DNA of 64,000 nt from Paenibacillus vietnamensis (GCF_020169515.1 NZ_JAHMHW010000001.1:930001-994000); one strand, 5' to 3'; shown: positions 8,226 through 17,146, counted from the first letter of the stretch. Notes: generated from the letters alone by a model not told the origin. Numbers and translations: made by a program.

Positions 8226-9608
8226 TTAACGATTGTTCAAAACAGGGCTTCCGCCTCTGATGTAAACGATAGAACAAACAATGGACAATAGGACTACAAC
8301 AGACAAGCCCCAATAAATATTGCCGTACGCATGGGCGAGCGACCATTGCTGCTGCCAGGACAAGGCGGCAGCCGACAACGCTACGCCAAAGGCGCCGCTG
8401 AAAAACTGCAGCAGTTGGAACAAGCCGAGTCCGGAGCCGATCTGCGAAGGCTCCAAAATGCGGGACATTTCATTTGAAACGCTGCTCTGCAGAATCGTAA
8501 AGCTGACGCTGAGCAGAATATAGATGAACAGGATCGCCCAGAACGAGATGCTTTCGAACAAGGCGAATAGAACGACGGATGCCAGCAGGAGCTGCGGAAC
8601 GAAGCGGATGATGGTGCCGTTGCCTCGCGTATCGATAAATTTTCCGACGCTTCTGGAAACCAGCATGGCAAGTATGGATCCCGGGAAAATGACGAGTCCG
8701 GCTTCAATAGCGCTTAGTCCGTATTGCTTCACAAGTATTTGCGGCATCAGGAACAGTGTTGAGAAGCTGCACATATATCCGGCGATGCCGACCGCACCTA
8801 AGACCAGATAAGGGCGGTTGCGGAACAGGGAAGGGAGCACGAACGGCTCCTTCGCTGTTCTTATTCGCGCGGTGAACAGAATAAGCGCAATAACACCTGC
8901 GACGAGTGCAATCCAGGAGCCGGTTGTCAGGAACAGCAGCAGCCCCGTTGTACCGACGCCGATGAGCAGCGCTCCCAGTGCGTCAAAGGAACCTTTCTTC
9001 GGCGACTCCTTTGGCAGGTAAACCGCAAACAGCGGGACGAGCAGAACGGTTAATGCCGTGAGGACAAACAGGAAATGCCAGCCCATATATTCAACGACCG
9101 CGCCGCCAACGACGGGACCAAGCCCAAGTCCAAGCGATACGGAGGACATAATAAATGCCATCGCTTTGCCTCTGCGCTCGATGGGAATATATCGCGAGAT
9201 AAACACGAGGGACAATGCAGGGATCGCCCCTGCGCCGGATGCCTGCACGATGCGGACTGCAATCAGCATCAGGAAGCTGCTGCTGAATATTCCGGCAATA
9301 GCGGCGAAGCTGAGTGATATAAGTCCAATTACAAATAATCTGCGAATCGGAATGAAGTCGGCCAGCCGGCTATACGTAATAGATGAAATCGCGAAGACGA
9401 TGGAATACCCTGTGACAATCCACGAAGTGGAAGAAGTCGATAGCCGATAGGCTTCGGCTACATCCGGCAAAGCCAAGTTAAACATCATCGTATTCATAAT
9501 GACAAGCACGATCGTAACACCAAGCAGGCCGATAACAAGACCTTCTTTAAGAGCCATGTTATTTTGGGCCGGCTGCTGCCGGATGAAACTGGATGATTGT
9601 TGATTCAT
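8226..9608 (-). CDS. MFS drug efflux transporter, DHA2-like
   Basis: The 460-residue membrane protein has about 14 hydrophobic segments. The first half shows MFS landmarks: NTMMFNLALPDVAEAYRLS, SWIVTGYSIVFA, then SRLADFIPIRRLFVIG (motif A, with an R-x-x-x-x-G variation) and GPVVGGAVVEYMGWHFLF (motif C of drug/proton antiporters). It probably exports a drug or toxic metabolite in exchange for protons. It is divergent from an ArsR-type repressor gene 110 bases away, with palindromes between them, which suggests induction by its substrate. The length suits TetA(L)/LmrB-like pumps. Confidence 0.88.
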   Translation of the reverse strand: MNQQSSSFIRQQPAQNNMALKEGLVIGLLGVTIVLVIMNTMMFNLALPDVAEAYRLSTSSTSWIVTGYSIVFAISSITYSRLADFIPIRRLFVIGLISLSFAAIAGIFSSSFLMLIAVRIVQASGAGAIPALSLVFISRYIPIERRGKAMAFIMSSVSLGLGLGPVVGGAVVEYMGWHFLFVLTALTVLLVPLFAVYLPKESPKKGSFDALGALLIGVGTTGLLLFLTTGSWIALVAGVIALILFTARIRTAKEPFVLPSLFRNRPYLVLGAVGIAGYMCSFSTLFLMPQILVKQYGLSAIEAGLVIFPGSILAMLVSRSVGKFIDTRGNGTIIRFVPQLLLASVVLFALFESISFWAILFIYILLSVSFTILQSSVSNEMSRILEPSQIGSGLGLFQLLQFFSGAFGVALSAAALSWQQQWSLAHAYGNIYWGLSVVVLLSIVCSIVYIRGGSPVLNNR

Positions 9609-9633
9609 GGGGCACCACCTTCAAGTTCAATAT

Positions 9634-9649
9634 TTCGATTGTAATCGAA
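9634..9649. promoter_or_regulatory. Palindromic operator candidate between MFS and ArsR genes
   Basis: TTCGATT-GT-AATCGAA is a perfect 7-bp inverted repeat with a 2-base centre, in the middle of the divergent intergenic region. ArsR-family dimers bind such sites. Its place close to the MFS start side fits repression of the pump. Confidence 0.55.
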
Positions 9650-9662
9650 CAATAGGATAATA

Positions 9663-9698
9663 GCATGGTTTATGGTATAATGCAATATAAAACCATGC
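9663..9698 (+). promoter_or_regulatory. Extended -10 promoter flanked by an inverted repeat, ArsR gene
   Basis: GCATGGTTT at 9663-9671 is perfectly inverted as AAACCATGC at 9690-9698. Between them lies TGGTATAAT, an extended -10 element at 9673-9681. No good -35 box is seen. The arrangement suggests autoregulation of the downstream ArsR-type gene. Confidence 0.5.
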
Positions 9699-9718
9699 CT
9701 CATGAAGGAGGTCCTCCG

Positions 9719-10063
9719 ATGAAGGTATTATTCCATCCTGACCGTGAAGACATTCACTTATCTTCCGTTTTATATGCGTTAAGCGACCCGCTTAGACTTG
9801 AGGTCGTTTCCCAGCTTAGCCGGTCGGCAGAGAGGAGCTGCGGCGAATTCGAAGTGCCGATTGCCAAATCCACCATGTCGCATCATGTGCGAACGTTAAG
9901 GGAATCTGGAGTCGTCCAAGTCAGAAGCGTCGGCACGCAGAGGCTTATTTCCTTGCGGACGGAAGATTTGGAAGCCCGTTTCCCGGGCTTGCTGACTTCC
10001 GTGCTGGATGCTTATGAAGCTTCCGAGAGGAAGAAGGAAGAGGGGGCGGCCGACCCGTCTTGA
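9719..10063 (+). CDS. ArsR-family winged-helix transcriptional repressor
   Basis: The 114-residue protein contains the ArsR winged helix: LYALSDPLRLEVVSQLS, then KSTMSHHVRTLRESGVV as recognition helix and wing QVRSVGTQRLISLRTEDLE. There is no ELCVCDL-type metal box; the only cysteine lies in SCGEF, so a metal sensor role is doubtful and a small-molecule or redox signal is possible. GAAGGAGG lies 8 bases before the ATG at 9719; an upstream in-frame ATG at 9665 falls within the promoter. It probably controls the divergent MFS pump. Confidence 0.85.
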   Translation: MKVLFHPDREDIHLSSVLYALSDPLRLEVVSQLSRSAERSCGEFEVPIAKSTMSHHVRTLRESGVVQVRSVGTQRLISLRTEDLEARFPGLLTSVLDAYEASERKKEEGAADPS

Positions 10064-10208
10064 TCAGGGGGCGGCCGGTATTCAACTGAAAGCTGTTTAC
10101 CGCATAACTAAAATCATTTTCTCATAATCATAGTAAGAACTGCGTTTGGACTCTGAAATAAAGGGATAGTGGGCATTCAGTACCGTTCTGAGAGGAGTGC
10201 TCGAAGTC

Positions 10209-12497
10209 ATGATCACTTTATCCGCCTTTGGGGATGAGATTTCGCCTGACTTGGATACTCAGTTGGATGTAATGCAGTCAGAAGGCATTCAATACCTGGA
10301 TCTGCGAAGCGTGGAACATAAAAATGTGATCGATCTGACCGATGAAGAAGCTTCAGAAATTAAAAAGAGGTTGGATGACCGCGGAATCAAAGTCGCTTCC
10401 ATCGCTTCGCCGGTTGCAAAAGTGTCCATCTCCGAACCATTGGCAGCTGAAGTGACAAAGCTCAGGCGTGCGATTAAGCTGGCCAAATTTTTCGGCACCC
10501 CCTACGTTCGCATATTCACATTTGTAACACCAAAAGAAGATGGTCCTTATCTGTACAGGGATGAAGTTCACAGAAGGATGAAAGAGCTAGCGCGCATTGC
10601 CGAGCAAGAGGATATCACTTTGCTTATCGATAACGAAGGATACGGGGATAACGGAGAGCGGCTCAAGGACATTTTTGAATACGTGAACTCCCCGAACCTG
10701 CGGCTGGCTTTTGATCCGGCCAATTTCATTGTGTCCATGGTACTGCCGATGACGGATGCCTATCCGATAGTGGAGCCTTATATCTCATACTTTCATATTA
10801 AGGATGCCAGAGTAAATACCGGCGAAATTGTTCCAGCAGGTGAGGGAGACGCTCAAATCCGGGAACTTCTTGCGAGGTTAAAGCAAACAGGCTACTCCGG
10901 TTTTATGTCGATTGAACCTAAAGGGGGCGGCGAACACCCTGATTTTTTCATAAAAGCGGCCGGCGCATTTAAAAGGCTGCTTGATGAAGCAGATATAGAG
11001 TGGAGAAATTCGAATGCAGCAGCATACACCTATCAAGATTTGATCCAGACAGTCATTCCGCCATGTCCATCCCCTATGCCAGCTGAAAACGATAAGACGT
11101 GGATTCCGCTTACCCCTCTGGAGAAAATGGCGGAGGAAAACTATGACGTCCTTATTGTCGGAACCGGCGCAGGCGGAGGAGCCGCATTGTGGCGATTGTG
11201 CGAGCAGTGGGGAAACAAGGGTAAAAAAATCGGGGTCATAGAAGCAGGCGATCTTTTGCTCCCTACACATGCCTCTAATCTTGACATTTTATCGCATGGA
11301 CGAGCAAGCCGATTTATCTCATCAAATGCAAGACATATCGGAGAGGACCTGCCCGAATTTCCCGGTGCGAAACAATTGATCGCCCTAGGGGGAAGAACGC
11401 TCCAATGGAGTGCGCTGGCTCTGCGCATGCCCCGTTTTGTAACGGATACATGGCCCATCCCGCCGGAAGAAATGGAAATATACTACAAAATTGCAGAGCA
11501 TATGATGAATGTAAATTCAAATTATGCGATGAGAAATGGGTCCGCGTCATGGATCATTCTGCAGAGGCTTTGGGAGAATGGTTATCCCGAAGCCGCTTAT
11601 ATGCCTTTTGCCGTCGATCTCGCCCCCGTCCAAAATGGTGAAATTCATACTGATCTTTGGTTTAGCTCGATTGATTTTCTGTCAAAAGCACGAAATCGGA
11701 TGCCATTTGATTTGGCCGCTAATGCGAGAGCAGTAAAAATTGCTGCAAATGACGGAAACGTAACGGGTATAACGGTTATGTCGCAAGACAAAAGAGCTTA
11801 TGAGCTTCATGCAAAGGCGGTTATCTTGTCAGCCAGTACGTTTGAAACCCCGAGGCTGCTGCTTCATTCGGGTATTCCCGGGAAGACGATCGGCCATTAT
11901 TTGACGGATAATATTTCAACAAGAAGCTCGGCAGAGCTGCTTCGCAAGGAGATGCCGGAGAATATAGGCCCGCTGGATGTCTATATTCCCAAAAGATTGG
12001 ACAGTCCCGTTCAAATTCAATTTAGCTGGCAAGCTGAAGCAGAAAAGATTTTGCTGGGCGCTAACGGGTACGGTTTAATGGAACCTCGTTATGAAAATAT
12101 GGTCTTTCTGAACCCCGACAAAATCGATGAATATGGTGTTCCGGAAATTCAGGTTCAGTTCACCTTCAGTCCGAAAGATCTGCAAATGCTTCGGGGCATG
12201 GCAGAAGATGTCCAAAGGGCGTTCTCGGCAATTGGAGCAGCAGTCACTGATATGGACGGTGGGTCTATCATTTGTTTGAGGCCGCCGGGAGAAAGCAATC
12301 ATGAATCGGGTACATGCCGAATGGGAACGGATCCTTCCACTTCGGCTGCCGATCCGTACGGGCAAATTCATGGGATTCACGGACTTTTTGTAGCCGATAA
12401 CAGCATTTTGCCCGATCTATGGTCCAATCCAACATTAACGACGGTTGCGTTAGCTATCCGGACCGCCGATTACATCGTTAGTCAGCTGCGCAAGTAA
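10209..12497 (+). CDS. Fusion of a xylose-isomerase-like TIM barrel and a GMC-family flavin oxidoreductase
   Basis: The 762-residue polypeptide joins two enzymes. Residues 1-268 are a sugar phosphate isomerase/epimerase-type TIM barrel with a complete metal set: E143 (LLIDNEG), D169 (LAFDPANF), H196 (YFHIKDAR) and E236 (MSIEPKG). After a proline-rich linker, residues about 306-762 form a GMC oxidoreductase: dinucleotide loop VGTGAGGGAA near 317, GGRTLQWSA, the catalytic histidine H698 in HESGTCRMG and N740 in NPTLT. GMC enzymes oxidise alcohols or sugar hydroxyls with FAD. No signal peptide is seen, so it is cytoplasmic. Such barrels act on keto-sugars, so oxidation then elimination or epimerisation on one glycoside is plausible (inference). 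GAGGAG lies upstream of the ATG at 10209; a GTG at 10197 overlaps it. Confidence 0.88.
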   Translation: MITLSAFGDEISPDLDTQLDVMQSEGIQYLDLRSVEHKNVIDLTDEEASEIKKRLDDRGIKVASIASPVAKVSISEPLAAEVTKLRRAIKLAKFFGTPYVRIFTFVTPKEDGPYLYRDEVHRRMKELARIAEQEDITLLIDNEGYGDNGERLKDIFEYVNSPNLRLAFDPANFIVSMVLPMTDAYPIVEPYISYFHIKDARVNTGEIVPAGEGDAQIRELLARLKQTGYSGFMSIEPKGGGEHPDFFIKAAGAFKRLLDEADIEWRNSNAAAYTYQDLIQTVIPPCPSPMPAENDKTWIPLTPLEKMAEENYDVLIVGTGAGGGAALWRLCEQWGNKGKKIGVIEAGDLLLPTHASNLDILSHGRASRFISSNARHIGEDLPEFPGAKQLIALGGRTLQWSALALRMPRFVTDTWPIPPEEMEIYYKIAEHMMNVNSNYAMRNGSASWIILQRLWENGYPEAAYMPFAVDLAPVQNGEIHTDLWFSSIDFLSKARNRMPFDLAANARAVKIAANDGNVTGITVMSQDKRAYELHAKAVILSASTFETPRLLLHSGIPGKTIGHYLTDNISTRSSAELLRKEMPENIGPLDVYIPKRLDSPVQIQFSWQAEAEKILLGANGYGLMEPRYENMVFLNPDKIDEYGVPEIQVQFTFSPKDLQMLRGMAEDVQRAFSAIGAAVTDMDGGSIICLRPPGESNHESGTCRMGTDPSTSAADPYGQIHGIHGLFVADNSILPDLWSNPTLTTVALAIRTADYIVSQLRK

Positions 12498-12499
12498 CC

Positions 12500-13741
12500 C
12501 TAAAGCGTCTCCACTGAACCGACAAACAGCAGTATGCCGCTCTGCAGATCTTGGATAGCGAATAGGAATGGCCGGTCGGCCGTCATTTCGAAATGTCCCA
12601 AAGGCGCGGCGCTTCCACCGTCCATTCCGATCATAGTTACGGCTGCTGCTTCGGTGCCTCGTTCGGACACATCGACTAACGTTTTATGCAATACCTGATT
12701 AATAGAAAGCCGTTTGCCTCCGCTTGTGTCCGCCATTTCATTAAATTCGGCTTTTATAGCGCTGAACGGTAAGGTCATGCCCATGGCGCTTAATATTTCA
12801 ACCAACTCCAGACTGCTTTCCATTCGGAATTTCGGCAGCGCCAGTTTGCCGTGGGAATGGGTCAAACGCTTGCTCCAGAAATCAGGATCCTCGAGCAGCT
12901 CCGCGTACAGAGAAGTGCGGTCCGCATTATGACGCGGCAGCACGACGAGCATTCCCATTTGACCGTCGCCGTAAGGCAGCCGCACTGCCTGGTAGGCATC
13001 GGTCTCCTCATATTCAAAGTCGCCTCCTTGATGCATGAATGGAACGCGCTTAACCTTTCCGTCAGATTGCGTAAAATCACCGTCTTTCGTGTTTTCCGGA
13101 TCGAACGGCGTCTTCCAAGTCCCGTTAAAGTAGAGTGCGTTCAATAACATCAGCTTTGTCAACTCGGGTACGGGCTCATCTAAAATCGTCGGTATAAGGC
13201 CGTTCGTCTGCTTATCGACCCATTTATTGATCTCCTTCCGCACAGCTGGATCCGCCAGCTTACGTTCGTTTAATTCGGCCCCGTATGCAGCCTTTACGAG
13301 GTCGAGGTATGGCTTTCGGAACGGCCAACCTTGCTGCAGCCACAGCGAGTTGGCCATTTGCATCTTGACGCCAGGTCCAGGCTGCAGCATAAGCTCCCGC
13401 AGCTTTCGCTGTCCTTCATTCAGTTCTTCCAAGGACAATCCTTCCAGATGCATCGTCTTTGCCATCTGGTCCCGTGTCGGACCTGCCGCCCCGTTCATCG
13501 TCATCGTTAGCGCTTGTACAATGCTAATAGGGGATATCACGATGTTTTGCCCCGGCTTCTGCTGTAAAATTTCGCCGGTTAGCTCGAGGCCGAACTCATT
13601 CGTCGCCTGTACCACGTGCGGGCCGGTTTGCTTCGACAGACGTGCTCGTTCTGACACGGAAATCGCCTTTTTATCGGGTTGACCGCAAGATGTCAACAAC
13701 ATCACAGCCGCAATCGAAACGATTATTGATTTACGCAACAT
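12500..13741 (-). CDS. Serpin (serine protease inhibitor) lipoprotein
   Basis: The 413-residue product begins with MLRKSIIVSIAAVMLLTSCG, a lipoprotein signal with lipobox LTSC, so it should be tethered outside the membrane. The body is a full serpin: NIVISPISIVQALTMTMNGA, LMLLNALYFNGTWKTPFD, and near the C-terminus VDVSERGTEAAAVT followed by a reactive loop and DRPFLFAIQD. The hinge GTEAAAVT has the small residues needed for loop insertion, so the protein should be inhibitory and not just a structural homologue. The scissile bond cannot be named. An upstream ATG at 13870 in the same frame would add 43 residues and hide the signal peptide. The gene converges with the fusion gene with 2 bases between. 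Confidence 0.88.
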   Translation of the reverse strand: MLRKSIIVSIAAVMLLTSCGQPDKKAISVSERARLSKQTGPHVVQATNEFGLELTGEILQQKPGQNIVISPISIVQALTMTMNGAAGPTRDQMAKTMHLEGLSLEELNEGQRKLRELMLQPGPGVKMQMANSLWLQQGWPFRKPYLDLVKAAYGAELNERKLADPAVRKEINKWVDKQTNGLIPTILDEPVPELTKLMLLNALYFNGTWKTPFDPENTKDGDFTQSDGKVKRVPFMHQGGDFEYEETDAYQAVRLPYGDGQMGMLVVLPRHNADRTSLYAELLEDPDFWSKRLTHSHGKLALPKFRMESSLELVEILSAMGMTLPFSAIKAEFNEMADTSGGKRLSINQVLHKTLVDVSERGTEAAAVTMIGMDGGSAAPLGHFEMTADRPFLFAIQDLQSGILLFVGSVETL

Positions 13742-13853
13742 CGAACCCCCTCTTTTTGTATCATTTATATCCATACCAACGATGAACATATAGAGAAGGT
13801 TGCAGTAATGTGGTAGAATATTCCACAAACGACAAATCGAGAGGGGATTTGGA

Positions 13854-14084
13854 ATGAGTGTAAACAACATCCACGAAACCCATCAAGAAAAAGAACATTT
13901 ATACTATAACGATAATTATGTCGATGAGAACCTTCGCTCTATGCAAATCATTGAGGGAGAAGGACCAATGAAAAAAATAGATTTAAACACAATGCCGCGT
14001 CCTCTGAAGATTTTCGGTTACTTTTTCTTTTCAGTTTTAGCATTGATGGGAGCCGCATCAATTGTAGTCAGTTTTTTTCGTTAA
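13854..14084 (+). CDS. Small membrane protein of unknown function
   Basis: The 76-residue frame starts behind GAGGGG and ends with one membrane segment (KIFGYFFFSVLALMGAASIVVSFFR). The N-terminal half is polar and acidic (NNIHETHQEKEHLYYNDN). An internal in-frame ATG at 13968, with GGAGAAGG upstream, would give only the 38-residue membrane part (MKKIDLNTMPRPLKIFGYF). Both starts look usable and I cannot decide. It is divergent from the serpin gene, 112 bases away. I do not recognise a family. Confidence 0.5.
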   Translation: MSVNNIHETHQEKEHLYYNDNYVDENLRSMQIIEGEGPMKKIDLNTMPRPLKIFGYFFFSVLALMGAASIVVSFFR

Positions 14085-14293
14085 TTGCAGAGCGTCTTTC
14101 ATAATCATGTTATAGCCGCGGAGGTCAAGAGAGGTAGATTTATTAATTAGCTAAGATCATAATCGAATATTTTTCTGCGGCTTTGTTGTCGGAACCTTAT
14201 TGGAAAGATAATGCATGATGAACCACGTAAATCGTGATTATTTTTTTCGCTTAAACGTAAAACATTCTAATTTTGTTAAGGAGAAGAGACGAA

Positions 14294-14404
14294 ATGGAAT
14301 TTGTCATTCTGATTTTAATTATTGGATTCATTATCATAATAAGTTATCTTCGGGCAATACATATCTCTCTTCAGAAATTGATCGAAATGAATTCTATTGA
14401 TTAA
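14294..14404 (+). CDS. 36-residue single-span membrane peptide
   Basis: AAGGAGAAG lies about 7 bases before ATG at 14294. The frame encodes MEFVILILIIGFIIIISYLR followed by a short amphipathic tail AIHISLQKLIEMNSID and a TAA. It has one very hydrophobic helix and a basic/acidic tail, a shape common among small Bacillus membrane proteins. An alternative overlapping frame (14215-14400, 61 residues) lacks a ribosome site and is less credible. Function unknown. Confidence 0.5.
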   Translation: MEFVILILIIGFIIIISYLRAIHISLQKLIEMNSID

Positions 14405-14408
14405 GTGA

Positions 14409-14663
14409 ATACGTTGTTCCGAATGGTGGGATGGAATTATTGAGGGTGAGGTGCTGGCCGTGGACGAGCCAAACCGGTTGTCCTACACGTTTGCCAGCGG
14501 AGGTGAGCAACATACCGTCACCTGGACGTTACAGGATTTAGGGGACGGAAAGCTTAACCTTCATCTTGAACAAACCGGATTCTCCAATGCACAAGGTCTC
14601 GAAGGTGCCAGATATGGCTGGAATAATTGGTTCGGCGGGTTTGAGCAAGCGTTGGAACAATAA
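14409..14663 (+). pseudogene. 3' remnant of an AHSA1/SRPBCC gene
   Basis: The frame reads EWWDGIIEGEV, LAVDEPNRLSYTFASGGEQH, TVTWTLQDLGDGKLNLHLEQ and then GWNNWFGGFEQALEQ. This is the C-terminal half of an AHSA1 domain, and it closely matches the intact gene at 32554-32970 (EGEVLIVEEPHRLSYTWASG, then the same TVTWTLQDLG segment). The first half is missing and a stop codon lies in frame just upstream at 14406. It is therefore a truncated paralogue, probably not functional. Confidence 0.75.
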
Positions 14664-14737
14664 CTGCATTCTGAACGGAAATATCTCCTTCACAAATTCT
14701 ATTTTTATGGATACAATAGTTAACTCTGCATGAACCG

Positions 14738-14786
14738 AATCGACATAAACCGGCTGCACATGACATGCAGCCGGTTTATGTCGATT
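14738..14786. repeat. 21-bp perfect inverted repeat
   Basis: The arms at 14738-14758 and 14766-14786 are exact reverse complements around a 7-base loop (CATGACA). The core is CCGGCTGCA / TGCAGCCGG. There is no T run after either arm, so it is not a standard terminator. It lies 75 bases before the UvrA-like gene. Confidence 0.85.
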
Positions 14787-14861
14787 TAGTCAATCAGAAC
14801 ATGCCATTTTCCTCTTGTTATTCAGTCGATTTTACAATTAACAATAGAAGGGATGTAAAGT

Positions 14862-17117
14862 ATGAACGAATCAAATCAGGAATATATCGTAATCTCGGGT
14901 GCGAGGGAAAACAATCTCAAAAACGTATCCTTGCGCATTCCCAAACGAAAGATCACGATATTCACCGGGGTATCCGGATCCGGCAAGTCATCGATCGTGT
15001 TCGATACGATCGCCGCAGAATCTACGCGATTGCTGAATGAGAATTTCAGCATGTTCGTACGTAATTTCCTGCCCCGAGTTCCGCAGCCGGATACGGACGC
15101 AATCGAGAACCTGAGCATGGCTGTTATTGTCGATCAGAAGCGGCTCGGCGGCGGATCCCATTCCACAATGGGCACGATTACCGATATTTCTCCCATTCTC
15201 CGTCTGCTTTTCTCCCGAGTGGGTCAGCCCTATGTTGGACAAGCGCATATGTTCTCTTTTAACGATCCGCAAGGGATGTGTCCCGAGTGCAACGGGATCG
15301 GCCGCAGGCTTGGCGTAGACATGAGCAAGGCGCTGGACATGTCAAAGTCGTTGAATGAAGGGGCTATTATGCTGCCGGACTATTCGGTGAGCGGCTGGGA
15401 ATGGAATATGATCATGCAGTCGGGAGACTTCGATCTCGACAAGAAGCTGAGCGATTATTCGGAAGAAGAACTGGAACAACTGCTGTACGCCAAGGCAAGG
15501 AAAGTCCAGATGGATTTTGCCGGCAAGGCAATGAATATTACAGTGGAAGGCGTCATTGAGAAATTCACCAACAAATACATCAAGCAGGATGTGAAGACAA
15601 AGTCCGAACGTACGCAAAAAATGGTTGCGCCATACATAACCGAGGGTTCATGCTCCGGCTGCCGCGGCGCGAGGCTCAGTCAGGCAACACTCAGCTGCAG
15701 GATCAATGGACTCAACATTGCGGAGATGTCCTCCATGGAGGTCGGCCAGCTCATCCGAGTCGTTCGCGAAATTAACGATCCCGTCGCCGCGCCGGTCGTC
15801 AAGTCGCTGACGGAGCGGCTGCAGCACCTGGTGGACATCGGACTTGACTACTTGACGCTGGACCGTGAGACGGATACATTGTCGGGCGGCGAGTCACAAC
15901 GCGTCAAGATGGTGAAGCATCTGAGCGGAAGTCTGGTGGATGTAACTTACATCTTCGATGAGCCCAGCGTTGGCCTGCACCCCCGTGATGTACACCGTTT
16001 GAATGAATTGCTTCAGAAGCTGCGCGACAAAGGCAATACCGTAATTGTCGTCGAGCATGATCCCGATGTAATCAAAGTGGCCGATCATATTGTTGACGTC
16101 GGTCCTCATGCCGGCAGCCGCGGCGGTACTATCGTCTATGAAGGGAGTTACCAAGGGCTGTTGGAGTCAGACACGCTGACGGGCAACCATATGAAGCGTC
16201 CGCTCCGGCTGAAGCAAGAATGCAGGCAGCCATCCGGTACGCTGTCCATCCAAAATGCCACACTGCATAACCTGCGGAACGTGAGCGTAGATATACCGAC
16301 TGGAGTGCTGTCAGTCGTTACAGGTGTTGCCGGCTCGGGCAAAAGCACGCTCATTAACGATGTATTTCTCAGCCGGCATCCGGATTCGATCGTCATCGAC
16401 CAATCCGCGATCGGCGTGTCAACACGCTCCAATCCCGCAACCTATACGGGCATTATGGATGATGTGCGCAAGGCGTTTGCATCGGCAAACAAGGTGAATC
16501 AAGGTTTGTTCAGCTTCAACTCCAAGGGAGCTTGCGAGAACTGCCAAGGGCTAGGCGTCGTGTATACGGACCTTGCCTTTCTCGACAGCGTCAAGCTGCC
16601 GTGCGATGTATGCGGAGGTAAACGGTTTAAGGAGGAAGTGCTTGAATACAAGCTGAACGGCAAATCGATCGCAGAGGTGCTGGGGATGACGGTGGAGCAG
16701 GCACTGGATTTTTTCCAGCTTAAAGAAGTTGTTCGCAAGCTCCAGGCGATGAGTGATGTAGGGCTCAACTATATTACGCTTGGCCAGCCGCTCAGTACAC
16801 TTTCGGGCGGTGAATGCCAGCGCATCAAGCTGGCAAGCGAGCTGCATAAAAAAGGCAGCATCTATGTGATGGACGAGCCGACGACCGGCCTTCATATGTC
16901 GGATATCGGTCAGCTTATGGGCATTATGAACCGCCTCGTCGATTCCGGGAATACGGTAATCGTTATCGAGCACAACCTCGATGTGATCAGCCAAGCGGAC
17001 TGGATCATCGACATGGGACCGGATGGAGGCAGCAAGGGCGGTCAAGTGGTATTCGAAGGCCTGCCATCGCAGATCGTCCATGCGGAGCAGTCGATTACAG
17101 GGAAATACCTGGTGTAA
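14862..17117 (+). CDS. UvrA-like ABC ATPase (UvrA2/DrrC type)
   Basis: The 751-residue protein has two ABC cassettes. The first has Walker A GVSGSGKSS near residue 37 and signature LSGGESQR near 340; the second has GVAGSGKST near 488 and LSGGECQR near 647. Zinc-finger cysteines appear in CPECNG and in CENCQG with CDVCGG. Canonical UvrA is about 940-960 residues; the shortened N-terminal insertion fits class UvrA2, which usually lacks the UvrB-binding region. In Streptomyces, DrrC-type proteins protect against DNA-intercalating drugs. Here it could act in damage tolerance or antibiotic self-protection. GAAGGGATG precedes the start. Confidence 0.9.
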   Translation: MNESNQEYIVISGARENNLKNVSLRIPKRKITIFTGVSGSGKSSIVFDTIAAESTRLLNENFSMFVRNFLPRVPQPDTDAIENLSMAVIVDQKRLGGGSHSTMGTITDISPILRLLFSRVGQPYVGQAHMFSFNDPQGMCPECNGIGRRLGVDMSKALDMSKSLNEGAIMLPDYSVSGWEWNMIMQSGDFDLDKKLSDYSEEELEQLLYAKARKVQMDFAGKAMNITVEGVIEKFTNKYIKQDVKTKSERTQKMVAPYITEGSCSGCRGARLSQATLSCRINGLNIAEMSSMEVGQLIRVVREINDPVAAPVVKSLTERLQHLVDIGLDYLTLDRETDTLSGGESQRVKMVKHLSGSLVDVTYIFDEPSVGLHPRDVHRLNELLQKLRDKGNTVIVVEHDPDVIKVADHIVDVGPHAGSRGGTIVYEGSYQGLLESDTLTGNHMKRPLRLKQECRQPSGTLSIQNATLHNLRNVSVDIPTGVLSVVTGVAGSGKSTLINDVFLSRHPDSIVIDQSAIGVSTRSNPATYTGIMDDVRKAFASANKVNQGLFSFNSKGACENCQGLGVVYTDLAFLDSVKLPCDVCGGKRFKEEVLEYKLNGKSIAEVLGMTVEQALDFFQLKEVVRKLQAMSDVGLNYITLGQPLSTLSGGECQRIKLASELHKKGSIYVMDEPTTGLHMSDIGQLMGIMNRLVDSGNTVIVIEHNLDVISQADWIIDMGPDGGSKGGQVVFEGLPSQIVHAEQSITGKYLV

Positions 17118-17146
17118 TGATCGAAATTCGCATAAGCATGCTCAAT

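Noticed and set aside
14215-14400. 61-codon frame before the AHSA1 remnant
   Set aside because: It lacks a ribosome site, while the overlapping 36-residue membrane peptide has one and a typical membrane-peptide composition.
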